Made by a program: the position numbers and the translations under genes. This document shows positions 7,960 through 15,600 of a stretch of 17,203 bases of DNA, one piece after another (within the stretch, counting starts at the first letter, position 1; each line of letters opens with the position of its first letter). This DNA comes from Saprospiraceae bacterium. GTDB taxonomy: Bacteria > Bacteroidota > Bacteroidia > Chitinophagales > Saprospiraceae. Location of the stretch: positions 1 to 17,203 of the forward strand of contig JAHDEQ010000072.1 in the NCBI GenBank assembly GCA_020628755.1, written 5' to 3'. The notes under the pieces were generated by a model that saw nothing but the letters and a program-made list of their open reading frames with translations, was not told the origin of the DNA and made no database searches.

Positions 7960-10900
7960 TGAAAATGGACCATTTGCTACACTCAATGGCGCATTTGGAT
8001 CGCCATTGACCAGTACTATTAACTCCTCTCCTACACAACCTGCTGGTAAAGCATGGTTGCAGTTTGGATAACATACATAAGGTTCATTCACGGGTATATC
8101 TCCTGACCAAACACAAGTCGCAGCATCTGCTCCATCCAAAAGGATGGGTGCATCATAGCAATTTTGGCAAGGTAAGGTAAAGTCTATTCGTTCTTCATCT
8201 ATAAAGGCTGCATCAGCTGGACCAGACAAAACCAAAGAATTACCATAGAATGCATCATCCGTATCTGTGATTTCTGTTCCATAAGAAATATTTGATGTAA
8301 TCAATTCCCAAGAACCTCCATTCCAACTATCGTTGAAACCATCAAATGCAACAAAGGTATAAGTTTTGCATTTTTCTAATTGAATATCATGTGTCATTAC
8401 GGTACCTGGAGCTAAACCTGCATAAGTATTGGCAGTTATGCCAAATACTTGTGGCCCTTGAGCAACTGTATCTGCAGCACCTTCATATATTTCCCAAGAT
8501 TGTTCTTCTGGGAAATCGCCCATTCTTATACGTACTGTATAGTCTTCAAACTCATTGATACAACAAGCAGGACAATTCGCTTTGATGCGCTGAGGCGTTA
8601 CACTTGGTGTAGTATTATTGCAATTATTCGCATCATAACCTGATGCATAAATCGTATCTTTAGCATGATTGAGAACAGCATAAGCGTGTTCTAATTCAAA
8701 TGCGCCATTCCAATAAGCTATATCTATAGTACCGCCATCGTTAACTTGTACAGGTACTACCATATAATTTCCAAAGCCATTGCAATCGCTTGGTTGTAGT
8801 TTATAATTGGTTGCAGGCCATGCTTCATTTACAGAAACATCAATGCTTGCACCGTCCCAACCATTGCAACCTTCATCTTCTAATACTAGAAAATAAGTAC
8901 AACCATCTTCGCAAGAAACTTCGCAATCCAATACTTGGAAACTTGCCTTAGTTCGGAAACTTGGACAAACTTCAGTATCGCAAAAACATTGTGCATAAAA
9001 AGTATAACATCCTTCTTGATTATCAGGTACAATTCCTGCACCAACAGGGTGGAAAAATGGTCCTGTTCCAACAAGATTACCTCCGAATTCTGCGTCGTAC
9101 CATTCTACAGTTGATGTACCTCCCGCATCACAACTTGCGCAAATAGCTTCTAAACCTTCATTCATACTAACTTCTTTGCCAATGCAATGGAAGGCATTGC
9201 GTGTTTTTGGTGATTCAACACTTGAATTGACAAAGACATTGGCTTGACAAGAACTATTATTTCCACAAGCATCAGTAGCGGTTAAAACGACGGGAGTATC
9301 TCCTAAAACTGAACAACTGAAAGTGCTTATATCTAAAGAAAGTGTAACTGCGGAGCAGTTATCAGTACTTCCATTATCAATGTCATTTGGTGTAATAGTT
9401 ACCATACCCGTTGCAGGATCTGGTGAAACTGTTATATCTTGACAAATAACTGTAGGAGGCGTTGTATCTTCTACTGTGATTAATTGCGTATGTGTAGCTG
9501 AATTGCCGCAAAGATCTATTGCTTCCCAAGTACGAACAACTTGAGAACTGCCATCACAAGTACCAGGATTAGTTTGCTCGACAAAGCTAACCGTAATATC
9601 TGGAGTACAATTGTCTGTTGCAGTTACCGTAGGTGGTGTTGGAATAGCATCACACTCTACTGTAATATTAGCAGGTGTTTCAGATAAAACAGGAACTGTT
9701 GTATCCACTACCGTCAAAGTTTGAGATTCAGAAACAACATTTCCACAATCATCTGTTACTGTCCAAGAACGCGTGATGGTAAAGGCATCATCACAACTTC
9801 CTGGGACAATATTTTCTACAAAATCTATATTTGGATTTAGCGTACAATTATCTGTAATAGTCGGTGTGGGAGCAGGTGGTACTTGGTCACATTCTACAAG
9901 TCCACTCGCTGGTACTCCAGTAATTACAGGAGGTGTATTATCCTCTACTGTAATAAGTTGAACGTGTGCAGCTAAGTTACCACAACGGTCAGTAGCCTCC
10001 CAAGTTCTTGTGATTTGGAAGCCATCTGCACAAGCTCCAGCATTCATTTGTTCACTAAAAATAACTGGAACATTAGGGTCACAATTATCGGTAGCAGTTA
10101 AAGTTTCAGCAGGAGGCACTTGATCGCATTCTACAACTGTATTTGCTGGAAAAGCAGATAATACAGGACTTGTATTATCACTCACTGTAATAAATTGTGT
10201 AGATACTGCTGAATTTCCACAATCATCCGTTGCTGTCCAAGTTCTATTTAAGGTAAAAGTATCATCACAACTACCTGGTGTCGTTGTTTCTTCAAAAGAA
10301 ATACTAACACTCTGATCGCAATTGTCGGTAGCTGTAGGTGAAGTAGATGTTGGTATATTTTCACAAGATGCAGTAGTACTTGCAGGAACACCATTTAATA
10401 CAGGTAAAGTTGAATCCTGTATGGTTATGGTTTGTGTACATTCGGTTGTATTCCCTGCAGTATCTGTAATGGTATAAGTACGACTGACAACAGTCGGACA
10501 AGTTCCGTTTTGTGTATCAATATAAGTTATAGTTGCTATTCCACAGTCGTCAGAGGCTACTCCCCCAATTGCTGTAAAATTAGTCACAGGAGTCACTGCT
10601 GTAGAAAATGCTAAATCAGGTGTTCCAATATCGTTTGTATCACAACCTTGGTATATTCTACTAGGAGGACAAGTATTGATAACAGGGTTTTGAATATCCG
10701 CTCCACCAGCAACATTTACTGATGCTTCATCCATACATCCACTTGCAGCATCCGTAACTGTTAAAGTATAAGTACCTGGTACATTGACTGTTGCCGTGTT
10801 AGTGGTAGCACCACTAACTATACCTGGACCTGACCATAAGAAAGTAGAACCCATTGAAGCAGAGCCATCTAATACTACCGCTTGTCCTGCACATCCTATC

Positions 10901-11958
10901 ATTCCTGCAGGAGCTATATTTGCTTGTGCATCAGAAGAAACAGTAATAGTAATATCTTTTGTAACCGTATTACAAGCACTTGTCCCTGTAAGCATATATG
11001 TCTGTGAACTAGCAGTTACAATATCAAATTCAGTTGCTGAAGTCATAGTTACACCTGTAGTTGGCGAAATAGACCATGTTAAAGCATCTCCATTGGTAAT
11101 TTCTAGCTCTACTAATTCGCTAGAGCAGGTTTCTGCTTCGCAGGAAACAGAAATGTCTTCGCCATTGGCTAAGTAACCAACTGAAACCAGAGAATTTTCT
11201 TCGATAAATACACCACTATCGTAAATACAGTCTCCTCCATCTCCAACACCCAATTTGAGGGTATAAGTTTGGCAAGGAACAACATTTGCGGTAACAGGTA
11301 ATACAACAGTAAAACCGTCATATTCTACTGTGTTTTGATTGTTATCCATATAAAGGTTGCTGTTATTTACTCCATTACATGTTCCTGGGCCAACATTATT
11401 GATAGCTACAGGTGTTGTAGAACCAGGAATCAATGCTATATTCTGAGCATTGTACGTTCCTCCTGAAGGGTTGGGTCCTGTAATAAAGAAACCAAATACA
11501 TCATTGAAACTACCACAGAAAAACTCAGGATATTCTTCTGATGCAAATACATAATTAAATGTAATTGTGTTTCCTAGAGGTACAAAATCGAATTGCAATA
11601 CACAAGCATCGCAATCGTGCTCTGGCTCTAAACTCTGTAAATCAGGGTCAAGTGCACCAAAGCCATTTGTACCAGTACTTCCAGAATTATTAGGGCCTGG
11701 AGCATCATTAACCGAACCAGAAGTTAATAAAACACCACTACCCAAACCTATATTGGAGGTAGAACCATCAAAAGTACCTGCTCCATCATTGGGACATACC
11801 AAAGTAGCGTTTGTAATAGAAACTCCTTGTCCTGCAAGATTAGTAGCCAAAGCCGTAGCGGTACTATTGGCCGTTACGCTCAACTGGGCATTAGTGAAGT
11901 TTGAAAGGAATAATAAAAATGTAAGTATGGAAAAAAACTTGTAAAATTTCATTTTCAT
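3424..11958 (-). CDS. Giant T9SS-secreted multidomain adhesin/scaffold (choice-of-anchor L, HYR array, P-domain, dockerin, cohesin, type A sorting domain)
   Basis: Very large cell-surface protein, 2,844 residues from ATG 11958. The frame extends to a TTG at 11967, and ATG 11952 is also possible. Module order, residues approximate: signal peptide 1-24; choice-of-anchor-L domain 27-259 (FNYVFASEEYPEF, GFFITGPN); Ig/PKD-like folds 260-419; HYR-like unit 422-517; exact 4 x 79 array 519-834; degenerate HYR unit to 911; Ig-like fold 914-1011; two 'GW' beta-domains with NGWDGA (1015-1120) and DSWNGG (1137-1264); PKD-like 1265-1375; proprotein-convertase P-domain 1537-1694 (LTHTNIED, GGTWYIQIIDN); Cys-rich HYR-like modules 1695-2427; carboxypeptidase-regulatory-like 2432-2480; dockerin-like 2487-2549 with one intact Ca loop DVNNDGHITTFD; bridging module 2550-2612; cohesin-like 2615-2749; T9SS type A sorting domain 2759-2844 (NQPNPFN ... 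GLLYYEL ... KKMLLLE). No protease or glycosidase active site was seen. Adhesion or scaffolding is inferred. The C-terminal half is paralogous to the gene at 12668. Confidence 0.95.
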   Translation of the reverse strand: MKMKFYKFFSILTFLLFLSNFTNAQLSVTANSTATALATNLAGQGVSITNATLVCPNDGAGTFDGSTSNIGLGSGVLLTSGSVNDAPGPNNSGSTGTNGFGALDPDLQSLEPEHDCDACVLQFDFVPLGNTITFNYVFASEEYPEFFCGSFNDVFGFFITGPNPSGGTYNAQNIALIPGSTTPVAINNVGPGTCNGVNNSNLYMDNNQNTVEYDGFTVVLPVTANVVPCQTYTLKLGVGDGGDCIYDSGVFIEENSLVSVGYLANGEDISVSCEAETCSSELVELEITNGDALTWSISPTTGVTMTSATEFDIVTASSQTYMLTGTSACNTVTKDITITVSSDAQANIAPAGMIGCAGQAVVLDGSASMGSTFLWSGPGIVSGATTNTATVNVPGTYTLTVTDAASGCMDEASVNVAGGADIQNPVINTCPPSRIYQGCDTNDIGTPDLAFSTAVTPVTNFTAIGGVASDDCGIATITYIDTQNGTCPTVVSRTYTITDTAGNTTECTQTITIQDSTLPVLNGVPASTTASCENIPTSTSPTATDNCDQSVSISFEETTTPGSCDDTFTLNRTWTATDDCGNSAVSTQFITVSDNTSPVLSAFPANTVVECDQVPPAETLTATDNCDPNVPVIFSEQMNAGACADGFQITRTWEATDRCGNLAAHVQLITVEDNTPPVITGVPASGLVECDQVPPAPTPTITDNCTLNPNIDFVENIVPGSCDDAFTITRSWTVTDDCGNVVSESQTLTVVDTTVPVLSETPANITVECDAIPTPPTVTATDNCTPDITVSFVEQTNPGTCDGSSQVVRTWEAIDLCGNSATHTQLITVEDTTPPTVICQDITVSPDPATGMVTITPNDIDNGSTDNCSAVTLSLDISTFSCSVLGDTPVVLTATDACGNNSSCQANVFVNSSVESPKTRNAFHCIGKEVSMNEGLEAICASCDAGGTSTVEWYDAEFGGNLVGTGPFFHPVGAGIVPDNQEGCYTFYAQCFCDTEVCPSFRTKASFQVLDCEVSCEDGCTYFLVLEDEGCNGWDGASIDVSVNEAWPATNYKLQPSDCNGFGNYMVVPVQVNDGGTIDIAYWNGAFELEHAYAVLNHAKDTIYASGYDANNCNNTTPSVTPQRIKANCPACCINEFEDYTVRIRMGDFPEEQSWEIYEGAADTVAQGPQVFGITANTYAGLAPGTVMTHDIQLEKCKTYTFVAFDGFNDSWNGGSWELITSNISYGTEITDTDDAFYGNSLVLSGPADAAFIDEERIDFTLPCQNCYDAPILLDGADAATCVWSGDIPVNEPYVCYPNCNHALPAGCVGEELIVLVNGDPNAPLSVANGPFSYTNGVGTVAVAGLPVGHHEVVQVTTYCDGIITKCTTDLIIVNQVDPNLTCNDLVHISLGTPEWNDDDNQTGNPFLDDLGECVIEITPDMVLEMPTFCNDEYKVVILDENQQPLVVYDVDGFPLDEAGFSIFPGNQSSTPAHNFVSAAQAGQTLTYVVEHIYSDNKCWGEILVEDKYNPTIVCEDYELACTHPNALDEFYSQTNTYTPSMELPANIAGGTPGLVSNTFIPINLPCGPFGEVIQGLEVAVDLTHTNIEDIIIILHAPSAVNLPAITLAGNGQVEESNTFSVGALAGLPCSITASTSPEDFITENSGTNNVPDNVGGTWYIQIIDNNEHIFDNPPEPYGGGEVTAASITLSCGFPFPYGAYDCTLAGVSLLSEEIVETNCNQVDWNGAQIIRVWEAVDAFGNSSKCTQTVNLKAPTMDQIRKPGDLTLECTGQSPESITPETSGRPGFDCFAMNQTDHHGLCDISYTYEDLVLPTCGQGYKIIRTWTYINWCSGVTKYEEQVIKVDDTTGPTINVDDIVSNTAVYECQADLSFNEAVTDGCSGVESIEVRYTLGGGAYGSDDLVIVDVTNGGTLDNLPLGVTQIMVIAKDACLNVTEELVSITIEDNTAPVAVCDDNLHVSLGSDGQAWVYAEDIDEGSWDNCGIASIEVRRVGGCLGSSAWSDAAPLDCCDLNQDVTIELRVTDNAGNSNICWQTVLVEDAIAPTITCPDNVTVDCSAVALHSMDFGDPIADDNCSVNLEYSETDDRDQCKAGTITRRWTASDNSDKSQDASCTQRVTVNHVSDFIVQFPPDATVNTCPDDLGLSGEPTISDDDCELLAINYDDLILTIVDDACYKIERTWTVINWCIYDNENTDVTDLGIPQPLPNTYQDDDGYFQYTQIIKVLDSEAPVITCPGDQTFCDLTEDCEGEAQLTIEVEDGCSPADVLEYTYKIDAFNDGSFDIVETGNDATNVYPYGTHLIKWIVEDGCGNTSECSYLFTIEDCKNPTPVCLNGITIENMQTGCVEVPATALLEYAFDNCSSDEFVENTVKIKRTNFAGSPSNSVTLCCDDLGIIPVEIYVEDEAGNVDFCVTYIDVQDNLNNCPQDLSRAIIGGSVETEQGNMVEDVMMEVAGGSSTFLPTTLDGTYSFPSLNMYQNYTITPEKNHEPTNGVSTFDLVVMSQHILGVNYLTSPYQMIAADVNNDGHITTFDVVQTRQLILFILQDFPENSSWRFVDKDYMFPNPQNPWVEAFPEVVNFASLDQDELATDFIAIKIGDVTGDALTNANQVEERNLNGTLNFRIENTNLEQGQSIEIPVKASNFDNITGFQYTLHFDANAMEFEGVKPRAIHMSDAHVGTTYIEEGILTSSWNSSEAKSFDAETALFVLVFKSKANQDLENAIAINSRYTKAEAYNNTGMLDVILEVQSENGIQVAEQVFELHQNQPNPFNGETMIGFTLPQASAATLKVFDSNGKLLKIINGDFAKGYNQVQLTTKELGVNGLLYYELTTDSNSATKKMLLLE
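9457..10404 (-). repeat. Four tandem 237-bp coding repeats (79-residue HYR-like units, ABAB)
   Basis: In-frame array inside the complete giant gene: unit A 10168-10404, B 9931-10167, C 9694-9930, D 9457-9693, each exactly 79 codons with no indel. Each unit opens PV(L/I) and carries cysteines at offsets 13, 28, 45 and 61 (counting the first Pro as 0), in the contexts (E/S)C, TDNC, G(S/A/T)C and CGN. A and C share GVPAS, PGSCDD and TDDCGN. B and D share PAN, TWEA and QLITVED. The flanking modules on both sides are related but off-register. The four fixed cysteines suggest two disulfides per unit after export. Confidence 0.9.
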
Positions 11959-12013
11959 GGGAACCAAATTAAAATTGTTCTAATTGATTAATAAGTTAGG
12001 GGAAGAATCTCTC

Positions 12014-12034
12014 ATATCTACTCTAAGTAGATAT
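12014..12034 (-). other. Hairpin over the stop codon of the small secreted gene
   Basis: ATATCTACT (12014-12022) and AGTAGATAT (12026-12034) form a perfect 9-bp stem with a 3-nt loop. It spans the TAG stop at 12018-12020, 50 nt before the giant gene's open frame. No U-tract follows on the minus strand, so it is not a standard terminator. It could be a processing, stabilising or attenuating structure between the two genes, or chance in AT-rich DNA. Confidence 0.4.
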
Positions 12035-12374
12035 TCATGACATGAGTCAATCTTTCTGCTGCATGAGCACTCTTATCAGAAACTCCCCTAAAATGGTCAA
12101 CAACCGTTAACCAATCATTACGATTAGCTACATTGGCTATGCATTTTGGTTTTATTTCATCCGTCGTCAATGAAGTATTGTGAGCTTCATTGTACAAATC
12201 GGCCAACTCTCGTAATGAGCGATTCATATAATCAGGAAGTTCTATACTTTCATCGCCTGTTTTAATGTAGTTCATCCAAGGGTTTTCGTTAGACTGTGCC
12301 TTTAATGTATTTCCCACACTAAGCGAACACAATACAACCAATACCACAAAAGACAATTGGACTAATTTTTTCAT
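12018..12374 (-). CDS. Small secreted protein of unknown function
   Basis: A 118-residue protein with a clear Sec signal peptide: KK at the N-terminus, hydrophobic core about 5-20, probable cleavage after LKA at 26. The Cys16 in the core is preceded by Leu and does not make a lipobox. The mature part of about 92 residues is polar and looks mostly helical (SLRELADLYNEAH, DWLTVVDHF, HAAERLTHVMNIYLE), with a single cysteine at 78. I recognise no family. It lacks a T9SS sorting domain, so it is probably periplasmic unless it is exported with a partner. Start ATG 12374, stop TAG 12018-12020. It sits directly upstream of the complete giant gene on the same strand, with no terminator between them, so co-transcription is likely. 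A role as chaperone, anchor or co-secreted partner of the giant is a guess from position only. Confidence 0.8.
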   Translation of the reverse strand: MKKLVQLSFVVLVVLCSLSVGNTLKAQSNENPWMNYIKTGDESIELPDYMNRSLRELADLYNEAHNTSLTTDEIKPKCIANVANRNDWLTVVDHFRGVSDKSAHAAERLTHVMNIYLE

Positions 12375-12405
12375 TGTTAAATAAATTAGGATTAAACAAG
12401 AATAT

Positions 12406-12430
12406 CAAGTACAATAACAACATGTACTTG
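12406..12430 (-). other. Inverted repeat in the leader of the small secreted gene
   Basis: CAAGTACA (12406-12413) and TGTACTTG (12423-12430) form a perfect 8-bp inverted repeat with a 9-nt spacer, about 31 nt upstream of ATG 12374. If transcription starts near 12525, this hairpin lies in the 5' leader. It could also be an operator. No U-tract follows. Confidence 0.4.
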
Positions 12431-12529
12431 AAAGTCAAATGATTTCAAATTTCAAACTTGATCGGGAATATGGGAAATTGTAAAAGGTATGGGAAACAGA
12501 CAATTAAAGTTATCTGTTTTTATTAGTTA

Positions 12530-12537
12530 CAAAGATA
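12530..12537 (-). promoter_or_regulatory. Bacteroidota-type -7 promoter element TATCTTTG
   Basis: On the minus strand 12537-12530 reads TATCTTTG, an exact match to the TAnnTTTG -7 box used by the primary sigma factor of Bacteroidota. It lies downstream of the upstream giant's terminator and about 155 nt before ATG 12374, the right place to drive the small secreted gene and the complete giant. The -33 TTG is not well conserved at the expected distance. The leader between them holds the inverted repeat at 12406-12430 and nothing else I recognise. Confidence 0.6.
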
Positions 12538-12606
12538 TAGTATTTACTCTTCCTAAAGTATAACCTGAAAAGGGTATTTAATACATTTAATTTTTACGAA
12601 TATAAT

Positions 12607-12642
12607 AAAATCAGGGCATATAGTTTTCACCATATGCCCTGA
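12607..12642 (-). terminator. Rho-independent terminator of the upstream giant gene
   Basis: Perfect 11-bp stem TCAGGGCATAT (12611-12621) / ATATGCCCTGA (12632-12642) with a 10-nt loop. On the minus strand it is followed by UUUUAUUAUA from the A/T-rich stretch at 12601-12610. It lies 25 nt past the stop codon at 12668. It separates the two giant genes into different transcription units. Confidence 0.75.
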
Positions 12643-12667
12643 AAATGTGACAATATTTTTTAACTTA

Positions 12668-15600
12668 TTAGTCTAAAATTATCATCTTTTTTGTTGCAGA
12701 ATTATTAGCTGTACTCAACTCATAGTAAAGTACGCCTGTTGCTTGTAAATCTGCTTTGTTTACGTCTATTTGGTGATAACCTTTGTTATATTCGCCAGAA
12801 ACCAGCTTCAAAACACGGCCATTCACATCAAATATTTTAAGACTTGCTTTGCTTGCTTGTGGCAAGTTGAATCCAATAGTTGTGACATCATTAAATGGAT
12901 TTGGTTGGTTTTGGAACAATTCAAATGCTCCGCTAGTAACAACTAAACCATTATCTGTATCAAATACAAGGGCGACATCTAACAAACCAGTTTGGTTGTA
13001 TGCCTCTGCACGTGTATAACGACTATTGATTCCAATTGCATCACTCAAACGAATCGCTTTAGTAGCTTTAAATTCTAATGAGAAAAGTACTTCATTGTCA
13101 GCAACTTTTTGAGCTTGCGCTTCATTCCATGATGCTGTGATTACGCCTTCTTGTACAAAGTTGAAACCAAAGTTGGCATTAGCGACAGCTAATGCGCCCG
13201 CCTTAGCATCAACAAATTCCATTGCATCCGCATCAAAATTTAATGTAAATTGATAACCATTGATAGCATCAAAATCTTTTGCCAAAAAGTCAACCACTAC
13301 TCTATCGCCGTTGGTGTATTGTTGGTCTTCAATCAAGAAATTCAATGTACCATTGATATTTCTTTCTTCAGCACCTAATAACGAGTTTGTCACTGCATCT
13401 TGACTTACATCACCAATTTTGATAGCTACAAAATCTGCCAACAATTCGTCTTGTGTCAATGGCTCGATGTCTATTCTTTCAGGGAAAGTGGTCATCCAAG
13501 GGTTTTGAGGATTCGGGAAAGCAAAATCGCTATCCACAAATCTCCAAGAAGTACTGGATGGGAAGTCATTGATAACATATAAAATCAATTGACGAGTTTG
13601 AACAATATCAAAGGTCGTAATGATACCATCATTATTAACATCAGCAGCAATCATTTTGTAAGGCGAATCAAGGTTGTTGATTCCCAAAATATGCTGACTC
13701 ATCAATACAATATCAAATGTACTTACACCATTGAGTGGGTCATTGTCTTTAAGCGGAATTACACTGTAGTCTTCGTTCGTCACCAAATTTTGGAATGCAA
13801 ACGAACCATTGTTTCCAGTAGTAGCTATGTTCTCGCCTTGGCTCAAACCAACTTCTACATCTTCTACTTGCTCGCCGTATTCAGTTTCGATAGTACCTGC
13901 AATAGTTGCACGTGACTCATCAGCAGGACAGTCGCCATTATTGTCTTGTAAGACAACATAAGTTGTACAATAGTCAGAATTTCCTGCTTCATCTTCTACC
14001 CAAATTTCAACTAAGGTTGTACCTAAGTCCTTGCAACAGAACTCCATAGAAGTCGTAAGTGGCATAAGGCTACCTGCCAAACGCATTTTAACAGATGCTT
14101 CTACATATTCGCTGTTTGAACAATTATCGAAAGCATACTCTAATAAATCAGAAGCCCAAACATCAACACATTCATTGTTTTGCATATTAGGAATAGTGAT
14201 TCCATGTAAACAAACTGGTGTTGGGTTTTTGCAATCTTCAATCGTAAACAAGTACTGGCAAGTACTTGTGTTGCCACATCCATCTTCTACAATCCACTTG
14301 ATTAAGTGTGTTCCATAAGGATAAACACCACTTGCATCGTTTCCTGTGTCAACAATATCAAAAGTTCCATCATTATTAGCATCAATCTTATAGGTGTATT
14401 CCAAAGCAGCATCGCCCGAACAAGCATCTGTAGCTTCAAGCACTAAGTCCGCTGGACCTTCGCAACCGTCAGTAAGGTCGCAGAACGTTTGGTCGCCAGG
14501 ACAAGTAATTTCTGGGCCTTCGCTATCCAATACTTTGATGATTTGTGTGTATTGGAAATAACCATCATCATCTTGATAAGTACGTGGAAGCGGTTGTGGA
14601 ATACCTAAATCTGTATTATCTGCATTGTCATTATCATAAATACACCAGTTAACAACTGTCCATGTACGCTCAATTTTATAGCAAGCATCATCAACAATAG
14701 TCAAAATCAAATCTTCATGGCTGATAGCCACCAACTCACAATCGTCGTTGGTTACAATCGGCGCACCTGAATCTTGAATAGCACAATTCGTCAAAGTCAT
14801 GTCATCAGGGAATTGTACGATAAAGTCAGAAACGTGCTCTACTGTGATGGTTTGAGAACAAGTAACATCTTGAGACTTGTCACTTCCGTCAGTTGCAGTA
14901 TAAGTTCTTCTGAGTGTACCAGCTTGACATTGGTTAAGCTCTCCGCTTTCTACAAATGTGATGGTAGCATTACAGTTGTCAGTAGCCACTGGTTTGCTAA
15001 ATGGATCGTGGATAGCTGGGTCGTTGCAATCAATCGTTTTGTCTGGAGCACAAGTGATAACTGGTGCTATCGCATCTTCAACGAAAACGGTTTGCCAACA
15101 AATATTGCTATTACCAGCATTGTCAGTAACTCTTAATTCAATAACAACCTCTTGTCCCAAATCGCAACAAGCTACTGGCGCAGCTTCTGCCCACACTGAT
15201 TCGCCCAAACATCCGTCAGCACGGCGAACTTCGATAGAAGCAACTCCACAATTATCCCAACTACCTTCATCTACATCTTCGGCATAAATCCAAGCCTCTC
15301 CTTCTGAACCTAAAGATACGTGAAAGTTGTCGTCACAAACGGCAACTGGTGCAGTGTTATCTTCGATAGTTACACTAACCAATTCTTCAGTTGTATTCAA
15401 ACATCCATCTTGAGCTTTCACCAAGATTTCAGTTACACCTACGGGTAAGTCACTTAATGTACCGCCATTGGTAACATCTATAATCACTAAATTGTCAGCA
15501 GCATAAGCTCCTCCTCCAAGTGTATAACTTACAGAAATAGATTCTACTCCTGAACAAGCATCACTTACTGCTTCGTTGAACTGGATATTAGCACTACACT

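Noticed and set aside
9457..10404. CRISPR or non-coding tandem repeat
   Set aside because: The period is 237 bp, fully in frame, with divergent DNA but conserved protein positions: a coding domain array.
10784..11944. Plus-strand open frames of 125-130 codons opposite the giant gene (10784-11176, 11567-11944), and similar ones elsewhere
   Set aside because: They are antisense shadows of a repetitive, codon-biased gene. They have no signal peptide, domain or promoter, and equivalents recur at matching places in the paralogue simply because the DNA is homologous (for example 5823-6134 and 14958-15287).
11959..11967. TTG 11967 as the start of the complete giant
   Set aside because: ATG 11958 and ATG 11952 directly precede a normal signal peptide; the three extra residues add nothing.
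12327..12374. Lipoprotein signal in the small secreted protein (Cys16)
   Set aside because: The residue before Cys16 is Leu, and the cysteine lies inside the hydrophobic core; a signal peptidase I site after LKA fits better.
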